DNA of 64,000 bases, taken from positions 186,001 to 250,000 of the forward strand of contig NZ_JAGYWA010000001.1 in NCBI RefSeq assembly GCF_018383905.1, read 5' to 3'. The stretch comes from Flavobacterium branchiicola. Lineage in GTDB: Bacteria; Bacteroidota; Bacteroidia; Flavobacteriales; Flavobacteriaceae. Below the pieces are notes generated by a model that was not told the origin of the DNA, searched no databases, and saw only the letters and a list, made by a program, of their open reading frames with translations. This document shows positions 1-9,458 of the stretch, piece by piece; within the stretch, counting starts at the first letter, position 1, and each line of letters begins with the position of its first letter. Made by a program: the position numbers and the translations under genes.

Positions 1-2
1 TT

Positions 3-1751
3 GAAATTCAGTACAAAAACAATGCAGATGAAATTGAAAGTCTGGGCAAAAAATATGGTATTGCAACCCAAAATACCTCACTTATTGTTTTAGAAAGTCT
101 GCACGATTATATTCAGTATGAGATTGTTCCTCCGGCTGAATTAAGAGAGGAATTTGACAAGGCGATGAAACAACAAATCGAAGCTGCAAAAGCTAAAAAA
201 TACAGTAACTGGGAAAATGTAGCAACCTATTATGAGCAACTTTTAACCTGGTGGAATTCAGACAAAAAATATAAAGCGCCACAACCTAAAAATCCTAAAA
301 ACCCTAAAATAATGGGCAGTGTTCAGGGAACAGTTTCTGATTCTAATGGCGGTCCTTTACCTGGTGCAACTATTCAGATAAAAGGAACTAGTAGGTCAAC
401 GAGTACCGATTTTGACGGAAGATTTGGCATTGATGCCACTGCAGGACAAACAATCGTAGTTTCCTTTGTAGGGATGAAACGTAAGGAAATCAAAATAAGA
501 AGAGGTGAAAATTATAACATTCAGTTGGTTGATTCCGATCAGAATCTACAGGAAGTTGTGGTTACAGCATATGGAGTGAGCCGCGAGCAACGTGAAGAAC
601 AGGAAGAAGATGCAAATGATCAGCAAAGAGTGAAACGTAGTGTATCCTATTCAGCAATGACTGTAAGATCTGAATCATTGGCTGCTCCTGTCATGAATGC
701 TGAAAAAGCTTTGGCCGGACAAGTTGCCGGAGTGGCAGTTTCTTCTGATGCTGTTGTTTCTTCAGATGAAAATGCGAAGAATAAAGATAAAAAAGGTGAT
801 TATCTTGAAATGAATGATGTTGAAGCTGGCTATTTTACTGCTGATAAAACTAAAATCAATAAATGGAATCCGGATCGTGTTTATCTTAAAGCTCTGGCTA
901 ATGCACCTAAAGATAAAAAATATGAATTGTATCTGGAGTTAAGAAACGATCAGATTAATAATCCGAGTTTTTATTTTGATGTTGCCAATCATTTTTATGA
1001 CAATGGTGACAAAGAAAAAGCTTTATTAGTATTAAGTAATATTGCTGATTTAGGTTTAGAAAATCATCAGTTATATAAATCATTAACGTATTTATTACGT
1101 CAATGGGAAGCGTATGAAGATGCTTTGTTTGCCGCAAACCAAGTAGCAAAATGGAGAGAACAGGAACCTCAGGCGCATAGAGATTTAGGTTTAACATTGG
1201 AAGATAATAAACAATATCAGGCTGGTTTTGATGAATTGATTAAAGCATTGGAGGTTAATTATTACGGAGAAATGAGCGGACAATATTCCGGTGTTGAAGA
1301 TATTATTTTGATGGATTTAAACCGAATGATACAACAGCACAAAGACATTAAAACGGACAAATTGGATAAAAAATATTTAAACAAAATGCCGGTTGATGTG
1401 AGAATCATCCTGAACTGGAATCAAATGGATACCGATATTGATTTGCATGTTATAGAGCCAACAAACGAAGAATGTTATTACGGACATCGCGATACTGAAA
1501 TGGGCGCTCGTTTCTCTAAAGATTTTACTCAGGGTTATGGTCCTGAACAATATTTATTAAGAAATGCGGTAAAAGGTAACTACATCATTAAAACGAATTA
1601 TTATGGTGAAAGTGCTTTAACAGAAAATGGCCCTACAACTGTTATGGTTGAAATCTACATCACGAAAAATGGTGTAACCGAAAGAAAACTGCAAACGATT
1701 CAGTTAGGAAAAATAAAAGAAAATCAAAATTTGGCAGAAATAGCCATTTAA
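3..1751 (+). CDS. Large modular protein, 3' part: CarboxypepD-like, SusC-plug-like, helical repeats, DUF2135 (5' end outside window)
   Basis: The frame is open from base 3 without a start, so the gene begins upstream; the first Met at 165 is internal. The leading segment (LGKKYGIATQNTSLIVLE) resembles the end of VIT/von Willebrand A proteins of Bacteroidota. After it comes a CarboxypepD_reg-like beta-sandwich (about 45 codons past the Met at 165, with GGPLPGATIQIKGT and DFDGRF), then QEVVVTAYG plus KALAGQVAGVAVSS, which look like the junction and plug start of SusC-type TonB-dependent receptors. A helical TPR-like stretch follows, and the last ~110 residues (ILNWNQMDTDIDLHVIEP) match DUF2135. 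No beta-barrel follows the plug-like piece, so it is not a receptor. Probably an exported or surface protein of unknown role. A hairpin terminator lies 89 bp after the stop. Confidence 0.75.
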   Translation, partial: EIQYKNNADEIESLGKKYGIATQNTSLIVLESLHDYIQYEIVPPAELREEFDKAMKQQIEAAKAKKYSNWENVATYYEQLLTWWNSDKKYKAPQPKNPKNPKIMGSVQGTVSDSNGGPLPGATIQIKGTSRSTSTDFDGRFGIDATAGQTIVVSFVGMKRKEIKIRRGENYNIQLVDSDQNLQEVVVTAYGVSREQREEQEEDANDQQRVKRSVSYSAMTVRSESLAAPVMNAEKALAGQVAGVAVSSDAVVSSDENAKNKDKKGDYLEMNDVEAGYFTADKTKINKWNPDRVYLKALANAPKDKKYELYLELRNDQINNPSFYFDVANHFYDNGDKEKALLVLSNIADLGLENHQLYKSLTYLLRQWEAYEDALFAANQVAKWREQEPQAHRDLGLTLEDNKQYQAGFDELIKALEVNYYGEMSGQYSGVEDIILMDLNRMIQQHKDIKTDKLDKKYLNKMPVDVRIILNWNQMDTDIDLHVIEPTNEECYYGHRDTEMGARFSKDFTQGYGPEQYLLRNAVKGNYIIKTNYYGESALTENGPTTVMVEIYITKNGVTERKLQTIQLGKIKENQNLAEIAI

Positions 1752-1839
1752 AAAAGTGAAACGCCTTTTGTTGACAAGAAAAACTACGTATCTATGTGTT
1801 AAAGAATTTCACCCAACGAACAGGTTAATTTAATTCAAA

Positions 1840-1878
1840 AAAGGTTTAATCGGCATATTGTTGCTGATTAAACCTTTT
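1840..1878. terminator. Bidirectional hairpin terminator
   Basis: Inverted repeat AAAGGTTTAATC / GATTAAACCTTT with a 14-nt loop, ending in a T-rich run on both strands. It sits between the convergent modular-protein gene and the acyltransferase and can serve both. Confidence 0.7.
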
Positions 1879-1885
1879 CTCGTTT

Positions 1886-3028
1886 TTAAATAATTTTCTT
1901 CACGCCAGGAATTACTAAAATGAGTGCTGCAAATACAAAACTACCTAAAACCGCAAATGGAGCAATTACCAGAAATTTTAATGCGGGATCAATTGTCCAG
2001 TTTCTGACCATCAATGTTAAAGAAACCACTATTACTGGATGAAAAATATAAGTAGCAAAACTAATACGGGATACTTTTGTAAGCATTGCAGAAGAGGTAT
2101 TCCAGCTTCTTCTTCCTTTTATTAAAAATACGGTTAGTATAGAAATCCCTATTAATTGTTCCCAGACTGCATACAATAAAGATTGCCAGTGAAACCCTCC
2201 TGAATACCATTCAATAGGCATTTTTAATTTAGCGTGAATAACAAAGAATACCGGAAAAAACAATAAACACAATACTATAGATAAACTAAGGCGCTTTCTG
2301 GTTTGCTCTGTGATTTGTTCCAACCAATTGTTTCTAAATGCTATGATTCCGATTATAAATAAAGCGATGTATTGTGAAAAATGACCTAACTGAAAACCTA
2401 CTGGTTCAAGTACCCATCCTACCGGAAATACAATTCTCACCACAAAACTGATTATTCCTAAAACAACGGCAAATGCTATGATTTTACACGCTTTCGGAGC
2501 AGGTAGTATTGTATTGGATGCTGTTTTAAAAAACTTTTGCACCAAAACATACAACATTGTAAAAACAAGTAACGCTGCTACAAACCACATCACCCCAAAA
2601 TCAATCCAGCTGTCGTAACCAAAAAGATATTCCAGAAATGTAATAGGATGTCCTTTTTCAAAATAATACACCAAATAACTGATTATTGGAGACAGAACAA
2701 AAGAATAAAACAACAAGGGAATTCCCAATCGTACTAAACGATCTTTTATAAACTGGGAAGTTCCTTTTTTAAAATAAGACGAATCTGTGAAATAAGCCAC
2801 CAACAAAAAGAAAAAGCCCATAAAAAACGACTGATTTATACTCACAAACATGGTCATAGGAACCAGAGCCCCAAAACAAGTGGTTTTATCTGTATAATAC
2901 CATCCACCCGAACCTCCGTAAGCAATTACAGTGTGATGAAGAATAACCAATATCGTAAGTATAATTTTGATATTGTCGATGTAAACTAATTTGTTTGACG
3001 AACCAGAAGTCGAAATTGTTGCTGACAT
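1886..3028 (-). CDS. Acyltransferase 3 family membrane protein
   Basis: 380 residues with about ten hydrophobic segments. The N-terminal LVYIDNIKIILTILVILHHT matches the first helix of acyltransferase-3 (OafA/OpgC-like) proteins, including the conserved helix-end His. Such enzymes move acyl groups across the inner membrane onto sugars or envelope glycans. The substrate cannot be read from the sequence. The longer loops around residues 40-60 and 110-150 fit the OpgC-like branch of the family. It is co-directional with the LytTR regulator upstream, separated by 124 bp, so the two may be linked. It shares a bidirectional terminator with the preceding gene. Confidence 0.8.
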   Translation of the reverse strand: MSATISTSGSSNKLVYIDNIKIILTILVILHHTVIAYGGSGGWYYTDKTTCFGALVPMTMFVSINQSFFMGFFFLLVAYFTDSSYFKKGTSQFIKDRLVRLGIPLLFYSFVLSPIISYLVYYFEKGHPITFLEYLFGYDSWIDFGVMWFVAALLVFTMLYVLVQKFFKTASNTILPAPKACKIIAFAVVLGIISFVVRIVFPVGWVLEPVGFQLGHFSQYIALFIIGIIAFRNNWLEQITEQTRKRLSLSIVLCLLFFPVFFVIHAKLKMPIEWYSGGFHWQSLLYAVWEQLIGISILTVFLIKGRRSWNTSSAMLTKVSRISFATYIFHPVIVVSLTLMVRNWTIDPALKFLVIAPFAVLGSFVFAALILVIPGVKKII

Positions 3029-3152
3029 TATAGCGTTGTTTATAGTTGCTTTTTATAACCGTCTATCGATTACTGATGCAAACCTACAACAAGAGACAGT
3101 CACAAAAATCAGCCTTGTTACCAACAACAAGCCTTTGTGATGAGGAACAAGT

Positions 3153-4058
3153 TTAAGCTAAACCCTTATGTCTGAGTTGTTCGTAACAACTATTAAAATT
3201 ATCCAGTTGTTTTCTTGAAACCGGAACTTTTTCGGTAGTATTTTCAAAAGACAATAGATAACCTTGCGAATTCCCAGTTACTTTTTGAACCTTAAACATA
3301 TTTACTAAATAGGCTCTGTGACATCTAAAAAAATAAGAACAAGCCGAAATTTGATTTTCAAATTGGGTTAATGAAATTCTTTTTAATTCGGTCTCAATTT
3401 TACCGTTGATCATTTTTGTCAATACAATATAATTCCCTTCCGCTTTTACAAACAACAAACTGTCTGTATCCAGGCTAAAATCATCTTGTTTTACCTGTGT
3501 CTGAATAAAAACCACTGATTCTATGACTTTTTTCTCCGGTTCAACTTTAAGTGGTTTAAAATGGAGAACAAACGGCGAATCTTTATGCGATTGAAAATAG
3601 AAACTTACTACTCTGAGAAAAAAGTAAAAAAAGATTCCCGCAACAAAACAATTTCTAATTTCTTCCCATAAATAGCGCAAAGACCAATTACCATCATTAT
3701 TGTAGATAAGATCACGCATTAAAAAACTAGCAATTCCGGCCAAAACCAGAAAAGTTCCGATATGTATATATTCCTTCAGCAAATTCCAATTTTCGGTTGT
3801 ATTTAATTTTCTTGAATAATTCAGAATAGAGAAATAAACAAAGAGAATCAAGGCAGGAGAAAATGCATGCAGCGCACAAATAAAGAAATAATTCATTTTG
3901 TGCTCGGGCTCGTATACTCCAAATGGCGTAAACAACAGAAGAAAAACAGAAAGAGTCACAAAAACAACCAGAGCACTTTTGAACAAATTCTCTGCCCGAT
4001 ATCTTTCGGGATATTCAATCGTATGTATTAAATGCTGATTGTTGATGTATAATTTCAT
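3153..4058 (-). CDS. Membrane-anchored LytTR-domain transcription regulator
   Basis: 301 residues. Four predicted transmembrane helices occupy roughly residues 25-165, and a LytTR DNA-binding domain lies at about 195-295 (LLFVKAEGNYIVL, FFRCHRAYLVNM, VPVSRKQLDNF). There is no receiver domain, so the membrane part rather than a phosphorelay is the likely sensor. This one-component layout is common in Bacteroidota. LytTR proteins bind paired direct repeats upstream of their targets. The divergent small membrane gene at 4206 and the co-directional acyltransferase are the nearest candidate targets; that is inference. Confidence 0.8.
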   Translation of the reverse strand: MKLYINNQHLIHTIEYPERYRAENLFKSALVVFVTLSVFLLLFTPFGVYEPEHKMNYFFICALHAFSPALILFVYFSILNYSRKLNTTENWNLLKEYIHIGTFLVLAGIASFLMRDLIYNNDGNWSLRYLWEEIRNCFVAGIFFYFFLRVVSFYFQSHKDSPFVLHFKPLKVEPEKKVIESVVFIQTQVKQDDFSLDTDSLLFVKAEGNYIVLTKMINGKIETELKRISLTQFENQISACSYFFRCHRAYLVNMFKVQKVTGNSQGYLLSFENTTEKVPVSRKQLDNFNSCYEQLRHKGLA

Positions 4059-4205
4059 TCTTAAAGTACTTTTCTCAGCGATTAAATGTACAAAAAATAC
4101 ACTATTTTAAATTGTGACCTGATAATATTTCCTATATTCGTTAGTAGTAAAAATCACATAAACTAAAAACAAACAATGAAGTTAAATTTGTAAAACACTA
4201 ATAAC

Positions 4206-4391
4206 ATGGAAAATAAAAAATCTATATTATTCGCTTTTTGGATTATCGCAATTATTCTAGGTGTCGTTTTGTATAAGCAATTCGATTTTGAGCATCTAAA
4301 ATTTGAAAAACCAATACTGGCTGTTATTTATATAATTGTTTTTGTGTTTTCAGTTTTTTACATCTTCAAAAACTCCGCAAAAAGAAACTAA
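4206..4391 (+). CDS. Small two-helix membrane protein, unknown function
   Basis: 61 residues with two hydrophobic helices (about residues 7-24 and 36-54) joined by a short charged loop (KQFDFEHLKFEKP), and a basic tail (KNSAKRN). I do not recognise a family. It starts 147 bp from the divergent LytTR regulator and is followed 31 bp later by the 114-residue gene, so the two + strand genes are probably co-transcribed. Small membrane proteins next to LytTR regulators are often their targets, but nothing in the sequence proves it here. Confidence 0.6.
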   Translation: MENKKSILFAFWIIAIILGVVLYKQFDFEHLKFEKPILAVIYIIVFVFSVFYIFKNSAKRN

Positions 4392-4422
4392 ATACTAAAT
4401 CAGAATAAAACCAACCAACAAA

Positions 4423-4767
4423 ATGAATCCATTTGATTTTAATAATAAAAGATTTGCTCTCATTCAAAATACCGATAACGGACAAGTAAATACCGAAACC
4501 ATTTTTAATTATAAGCAAGAAGAAAACCTTGTAACTGCTGACTATTTTGGAGGCACCGTAAAATACGGAAAAATTATTGCTGAATTAAAGGATGATCAAT
4601 TAAACATGCTGTATCAATGTCTGACAACAGACAATCAATTGAAAGCTGGTAAAGCTGTAGCACAAATTACTTTGACCGAGAATTCCAAAATAAAACTGGC
4701 TTTGAACTGGCAATGGCTCACAAATGGAAACGAAAAAGGACAATCTGAATACATCGAAATAGACTAA
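4423..4767 (+). CDS. Small soluble protein of the family often labelled 'N-acetylglutamate synthase'
   Basis: 114 residues without a signal peptide or membrane segment. The pattern FNYKQEENLVTADYFGGTVKYGKIIAEL ... LKLALNWQWLTNGNEKGQS-like is that of short beta-rich proteins common in Bacteroidota and Firmicutes databases, many carrying the name N-acetylglutamate synthase. No GNAT acetyl-CoA motif (Q/RxxGxG/A) is visible, so the enzymatic name is unsupported. The repeated short beta-strands suggest a lipocalin-like or beta-barrel fold. It follows the small membrane gene by 31 bp and ends before a clear terminator at 4815-4851. Confidence 0.65.
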   Translation: MNPFDFNNKRFALIQNTDNGQVNTETIFNYKQEENLVTADYFGGTVKYGKIIAELKDDQLNMLYQCLTTDNQLKAGKAVAQITLTENSKIKLALNWQWLTNGNEKGQSEYIEID

Positions 4768-4814
4768 AATGAATACTATTGTTTGTAAAAAACATGTTCC
4801 GTTTTAAAATAGGA

Positions 4815-4851
4815 AAGCCTGCAAAATCAGATGATTTTACAGGCTTTTTTT
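4815..4851 (+). terminator. Rho-independent terminator
   Basis: Stem AAGCCTGCAAAATC / GATTTTACAGGCTT (one G-T wobble) around a 3-4 nt loop, followed by a T run. It closes the two-gene + strand unit 4206-4767, and its A-rich 5' flank could also help stop the convergent propeller gene. Confidence 0.75.
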
Positions 4852-4895
4852 CAAATCAATTTATATTAAGAAAAATCTATTTTAGTTATCTGAAT

Positions 4896-5978
4896 TTACA
4901 ATTCAAAACTTGAAATAGTATGAAAACTATCAATTTCTGTATTTTTTTCTCCTTTAAAAGTATCATAATTCACAACCAATAATTTTCCTTTATAAATAAT
5001 AGTTTCACAAGGATTATCCAATTGTCCGTCTGCTCCATTTTCATTTCCATTTTCCCAAATTAGAGAAATTGTATTGGTGTCTAAATTGAATTGATGCACA
5101 CTATTGTTATCATAATTGGCAATAAAAATAGAATTTCGTTTTGTATCATAATAAAATCCATCGCAACATTTTAACTGTTCCGAATCAAAAACAACCTTTT
5201 TAGATTTTACTTTTCCATCTTTAAAAAACTCAATTTTAGTAATAACGCCGTCGCCAAAATTTCCTGCATACAAATCGCCTTTTTTATCAAAAGCAATTCC
5301 GTCAATTCCTATCGTTCTTTTTGTCACAGTTGGTTTGAGTGTAAAAGTGGCAACCAGAAATTTTTCTTTGTTTGATGAATTCAAAACAATATTTTTTTGG
5401 TTTACTTCCGCTAACGAAAAACTGTAAATTCCGCTTTCTCTTCTATTTTCAAATAATGCATCGGTTATATAAACTCGATCTTTTGACCATCTTACCGCTT
5501 CTCCAAAATTAAAACCTTCCACTACAACTTCGGCATTTAAAGGCTTTCCGGCTTTTACATTGATACGGATCAATCTTGAAAAATTTTCTTTATCGGCAAA
5601 CATTTGATTATCCATAACATATAAATTTCCGTCAGGTCCAAATTCCATTCCCATCGGATGCACTTTTTTAGTAACAGGATGCAATGGCAGTTTATCAAAC
5701 CAAATTATCGGTTTATCGTTTTTATCAAACGTTAGAATTTTGCTCCCGTATTTATCAAATGTAATCGGATTAGTGATTGACAGAAATAAATTCCCGTTTT
5801 TATCTAATGCCATCCCGTCGGGAGTTTGGCAAGTCTCGCCCAAATCGGCAAACAAAGTGGGTTTTATTAATTTTGAAGTTGTATCGTATTTAATTTCCTG
5901 TTTACTTTCTTGCGAAAATAAATTTACTGCGCTCATTAAAATCAGAATTCCAATGCCATTTTTAATTCTACTTTTCAT
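4896..5978 (-). CDS. Secreted SMP-30/gluconolactonase-like beta-propeller
   Basis: 360 residues with an N-terminal signal peptide (hydrophobic residues ~8-22, ending FSQ). Repeating blades of the form PDGMALDKNGNLFLS, MGMEFGPDGNLYVMDN, DGIAFDKKGDLYAGNF and CCDGFYYDTKRNSIFIANYDNNSV are typical of six-bladed SMP-30/NHL-type propellers. Relatives include lactonases, but the metal ligands are not certain here, so the activity is undecided. It is a single gene on the minus strand, with a 291-bp upstream gap shared with the divergent histidine kinase. Confidence 0.7.
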   Translation of the reverse strand: MKSRIKNGIGILILMSAVNLFSQESKQEIKYDTTSKLIKPTLFADLGETCQTPDGMALDKNGNLFLSITNPITFDKYGSKILTFDKNDKPIIWFDKLPLHPVTKKVHPMGMEFGPDGNLYVMDNQMFADKENFSRLIRINVKAGKPLNAEVVVEGFNFGEAVRWSKDRVYITDALFENRRESGIYSFSLAEVNQKNIVLNSSNKEKFLVATFTLKPTVTKRTIGIDGIAFDKKGDLYAGNFGDGVITKIEFFKDGKVKSKKVVFDSEQLKCCDGFYYDTKRNSIFIANYDNNSVHQFNLDTNTISLIWENGNENGADGQLDNPCETIIYKGKLLVVNYDTFKGEKNTEIDSFHTISSFEL

Positions 5979-6269
5979 TCGGTTTTAGTTTTTATTTTAA
6001 AGATTTTCATTTTAGCGCATTGCAGAGAAATGCGACCAGTAAAAGAATAAGTTTGATCATAATTATTTTTTAGCGAATATAAATTCATATTGAATGCGCA
6101 TTTGCTTACGCAGATAAAAAAGCCATTTTAGCATTCAAATAATGTAAAACAAATGAAAAGTGAGTTCGTATGCTGAGATGCCATTTTTAAAGGCAAAAAC
6201 CCATTATTTATAGCGAATAATAATTCTTGCTTCTATATTTTATTACCTTGCTCACAATTAAAATACGCT

Positions 6270-7322
6270 ATGAATTTTCTCCAAAAGCTTGATTTAAAAA
6301 GAATCGCATTTCATTTTTTATACTGGGTTTTCTTTTTATTTTTTTATTATTCTAATAAGTCTGATGACGAAGGATCTTATCCGTTTCTTTTTGTTTATTC
6401 CTTTAAAATTATCGCGCAGGCAACTGCTGGCTACGGTCTGATTTATTTTATCATTCCCGAAACATTAAATGAGAAAAAATATCTGCTTTTTATTCTAGCT
6501 GCAGTTGGCTGGATCTACTTTGTTTTTGCTCTTTTAATGATCTTAAAATTTTATTATCTGGAACCAAAATTTCCTGATTTTTTTGCAGACTGGCTTGGTC
6601 ATAAAATGACAATTCCTGAAAGACTGACTTCTGGCAAACTGATTTTAAGAGAGTTTTCTTTTATCACTTATCCCATTATTATTTTAGGTTTTATAAGTTT
6701 TAACCGCAAACAGCAACGTCTTTTAAAATTAGAAGAAGAAAAAAAATCAATGGAACTTAAGGTTTTAAAGAATCAGTTAAATCCTCATTTTCTATTTAAT
6801 ACGCTGAATAATTTATACACGTTAACCTTAAAAAAAGACGATAAAGCACCCGAAGTTATTGCCAAATTATCTGAAATTCTGGATTTTGTTTTATACCGCT
6901 GCAACGAAGATTATGTATCAATCGAAAAGGAAATTGCTTTAATTGAAAATTATATCGCACTGGAAAAACTCCGCTACAGCGAAAACAGACTGAATATTTT
7001 ATTTACCAAAGACATTCAGGAAAACAATAAAATTTCTCCCTTAATTGTGCTGACATTTATCGAAAACGCTTTTAAACACGGTGTAATTAATGAAACCGAA
7101 AAAGCAATAATTCGGCTGCATTTAGAAAGCAAAAAACAACAAATCATATTTAGCATTGAAAATACAAAACCTAAAAATGAGTTTTCGAAAATCTCAGACA
7201 AATCAAAAATTGGATTAATAAATGTTCAAAAACAACTTGATTTATTATATCCCAAAAAGCATCAGTTGGAAATTGAAGAAACCCAAACCAAATATGCCGT
7301 TAAACTTTATCTTACGCTTTAA
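6270..7322 (+). CDS. LytS/YpdA-type sensor histidine kinase
   Basis: 350 residues. Four transmembrane helices (about 12-28, 43-62, 72-92, 125-145) precede a coiled linker and a His_kinase (PF06580) domain whose phosphoacceptor region reads LKNQLNPHFLFNTLNNLY near residue 165. The HATPase part shows the N-box (FIENAFKHG) and a G-box (SKIGLINVQKQL). It belongs to the family that pairs with LytTR response regulators; the likely partner is at 8535, separated by one hydrolase gene in the same orientation. The hydrolase start lies 4 bp beyond this stop, so the three genes look like an operon. Confidence 0.88.
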   Translation: MNFLQKLDLKRIAFHFLYWVFFLFFYYSNKSDDEGSYPFLFVYSFKIIAQATAGYGLIYFIIPETLNEKKYLLFILAAVGWIYFVFALLMILKFYYLEPKFPDFFADWLGHKMTIPERLTSGKLILREFSFITYPIIILGFISFNRKQQRLLKLEEEKKSMELKVLKNQLNPHFLFNTLNNLYTLTLKKDDKAPEVIAKLSEILDFVLYRCNEDYVSIEKEIALIENYIALEKLRYSENRLNILFTKDIQENNKISPLIVLTFIENAFKHGVINETEKAIIRLHLESKKQQIIFSIENTKPKNEFSKISDKSKIGLINVQKQLDLLYPKKHQLEIEETQTKYAVKLYLTL

Positions 7323-7326
7323 TTCT

Positions 7327-8499
7327 ATGAAGAAACTTTTATTGAATATCTCTTTATTATGCTTTTTTATTGCTGCAAATGGGCAATCAAAAACCATAGA
7401 TACTTTGGTTGATGTTGGAAATCATAAACTACATTTTAAGATTGTAAAAGGAAAAGGTGCTCCGATACTTTTTGATTCCGGCGGAGGAAATGACGGATCG
7501 GTTTGGAACTCGATTTTAGACAAAACTTCCGAAATTACAAACGCAACTCTTATTACTTACGACCGCGCCGGTTTTGGCAAAAGTACTATTGATACTTTGC
7601 AGACTGACGAATCGAAACACGGTATTATGAGCAGTATTGAAGATTTAGAAATTGGTTTGAAAAAGTTGGGTTACGATAAAGAAATAATCTTGGTTTCGCA
7701 TTCTTACGGTGGTTATCTTTCCAAACTTTATGCCTCAAGACATCCTAAATTGGTAAAAGGAATTGTTCTGATTGATGTGAATCATAATTATTTTGAAGAT
7801 GGCGTAATTGAAAAGGAGTTATTAAAACAAGAAAAATTGATTCCGCAATGGAAAATCAATAATAAAGGCACTTATTTTATGTCGGCAACGATTCTGGAAA
7901 CTGTCAAAATAATGAGCAAGATTTCGATTCCTCAAAATATTCCTGTTGTAGATTTTGTTAACGGAATTCCTTTTTTAAAAACTCCTGAAGAAATCGAGCG
8001 CTGGAAAGAATGCCATAAAAAATACGTTGCCAATAATCAAAATGTTACCGGAATTACGGCAAATGATTGCGGTCACGGAATCTGGATGGGAAATCCGCCT
8101 TTGGTAATTACAACCATTGCAAAAATGTATGCGAATACTTCTAAACAGAAAACCGAAATTCAAGAGCGTGCTTTAGCATATGCCATTACAGCCAATAACG
8201 AAGAAAAGGCAGCAGATTTAGCTTTCAATAATTCTGAAGACGACTTAAATACCTGGGGTTATCAATTACTGACAAAAAATGAATACAAAAAAGCATCCGA
8301 AGTTTTTAAGTTGAATTTGACAATAAATCCAGGAAGTGCAAATGCCTATGATAGTTATGGCGAGTCTTTACTAAAAATAAATCAAAAAGAAGAAGCTATA
8401 AAAATGTATAAAAAATCTATCGAGCTAAATCCTGAAAATGAAAACGGAAAAGAAGTTTTAGCAAGAATTACAAAAGACAATCCAAAACTGCTAAATTAG
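7327..8499 (+). CDS. Secreted alpha/beta hydrolase with C-terminal TPR repeats
   Basis: 390 residues from the ATG at 7327. The frame stays open upstream to 7222, but MKKLLLNISLLCFFIAANGQ at 7327 is a signal peptide and starts 4 bp after the kinase stop, so it is the better start. The hydrolase fold spans about residues 20-275, with oxyanion segment FDSGGGNDGS, nucleophile elbow SHSYGG and a candidate catalytic His in NDCGHGIW. A TPR-like pair (AYDSYGESLLKINQKEEAIK) closes the protein. It lies between a sensor kinase and its presumed regulator, which suggests it acts on, or is regulated with, the same signal. The substrate is unknown. Confidence 0.82.
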   Translation: MKKLLLNISLLCFFIAANGQSKTIDTLVDVGNHKLHFKIVKGKGAPILFDSGGGNDGSVWNSILDKTSEITNATLITYDRAGFGKSTIDTLQTDESKHGIMSSIEDLEIGLKKLGYDKEIILVSHSYGGYLSKLYASRHPKLVKGIVLIDVNHNYFEDGVIEKELLKQEKLIPQWKINNKGTYFMSATILETVKIMSKISIPQNIPVVDFVNGIPFLKTPEEIERWKECHKKYVANNQNVTGITANDCGHGIWMGNPPLVITTIAKMYANTSKQKTEIQERALAYAITANNEEKAADLAFNNSEDDLNTWGYQLLTKNEYKKASEVFKLNLTINPGSANAYDSYGESLLKINQKEEAIKMYKKSIELNPENENGKEVLARITKDNPKLLN

Positions 8500-8534
8500 A
8501 TTTTTAGAATTCGTAACTATTTATTCTTTTTTGA

Positions 8535-9239
8535 ATGAAACACAAATGTATTATTGTCGACGACGAACCTTTAGCGAGAGAATTAATTGCTTCGCATTTA
8601 GCAAATTTTGAAAGTTTTGAGCTAATCGATTCTTTTGAAAATGCTTTACAAGCGTATACTTTTCTGGAAACAAATGTAGTCGATTTGATTTTTTTAGATA
8701 TCGAAATGCCTTTGCTTAAAGGAAATGATTTTCTGAAAAAACTGAAAAATCCGCCAAAAGTAATCTTTACGACCGCTTACAGAGAATACGCCCTTGAAGG
8801 ATACGAACTCAACGTAATAGATTATCTTTTGAAGCCGATTACATTTGATCGCTTTTTTGTTTCAATTGAAAAATTCAGGCAATTACAAGTTTCTAAAAAA
8901 AACACAAATACAATAACTGACAATCATATTTTTGTTACGAGCGGCAATAAAAATATTAAAATTGTCTTTGATGAAATTCTATACATCGAAAGCCTGAAAG
9001 ATTACATTACGATTCATCTTGAAAACGAAAAATCGTATCATATTAAACAAAATATTTCAGTTTTTGAGAAATTGCTGAATCCTGATTTTGTTCGAATTCA
9101 TCGTTCATTTATTATCCATACGAAGAAACTGAATGCGTATTCTAAAAATGAAATTGAAATAAACCATGTAGAAATTCCGATTGGGAATAGTTATAAAGAG
9201 AACTGGTTAAATTATTTGAATAGTATGATTTTAAAATAG
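8535..9239 (+). CDS. LytTR-family response regulator
   Basis: 234 residues: receiver domain (acidic pair D9-D10, phospho-acceptor D55 in IFLDIEMP, T in FTTAY, K in LLKP) followed by a LytTR DNA-binding domain (ILYIESLKDYITIHLENEK, RIHRSFIIHTKKL, IPIGNSYKENW). It is the expected partner of the kinase at 6270 and ends the three-gene cluster. It begins 35 bp after the hydrolase. LytTR regulators usually bind pairs of 9-bp direct repeats; I did not identify them confidently. Confidence 0.9.
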   Translation: MKHKCIIVDDEPLARELIASHLANFESFELIDSFENALQAYTFLETNVVDLIFLDIEMPLLKGNDFLKKLKNPPKVIFTTAYREYALEGYELNVIDYLLKPITFDRFFVSIEKFRQLQVSKKNTNTITDNHIFVTSGNKNIKIVFDEILYIESLKDYITIHLENEKSYHIKQNISVFEKLLNPDFVRIHRSFIIHTKKLNAYSKNEIEINHVEIPIGNSYKENWLNYLNSMILK

Positions 9240-9458
9240 GAAAAGTTTAAAGTTAGATGGCTCCATTTTCTAAAATGTTATTACAAAAAAAGTACTCGAC
9301 AAATTAAAAATCTTTTTGATGATTTATAAGTTTGTTATTATATATTTGATAATAAATATACCTTGGCGTTTATCAGACATATGTACCCAATTTAAGAGTG
9401 ATATATCTCATGTTGTCAGTAGTATATACTAGCTATACCTAATGCAAAAGAACATCAG

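Noticed and set aside
955..1197. 80-codon minus-strand ORF inside the modular protein gene
   Set aside because: It lies wholly within a well-supported coding frame on the other strand and has no motif; a shadow ORF.
4423..4767. Annotation as N-acetylglutamate synthase
   Set aside because: The name is common for this family, but no acetyltransferase motif is visible, so it is likely a propagated misannotation.
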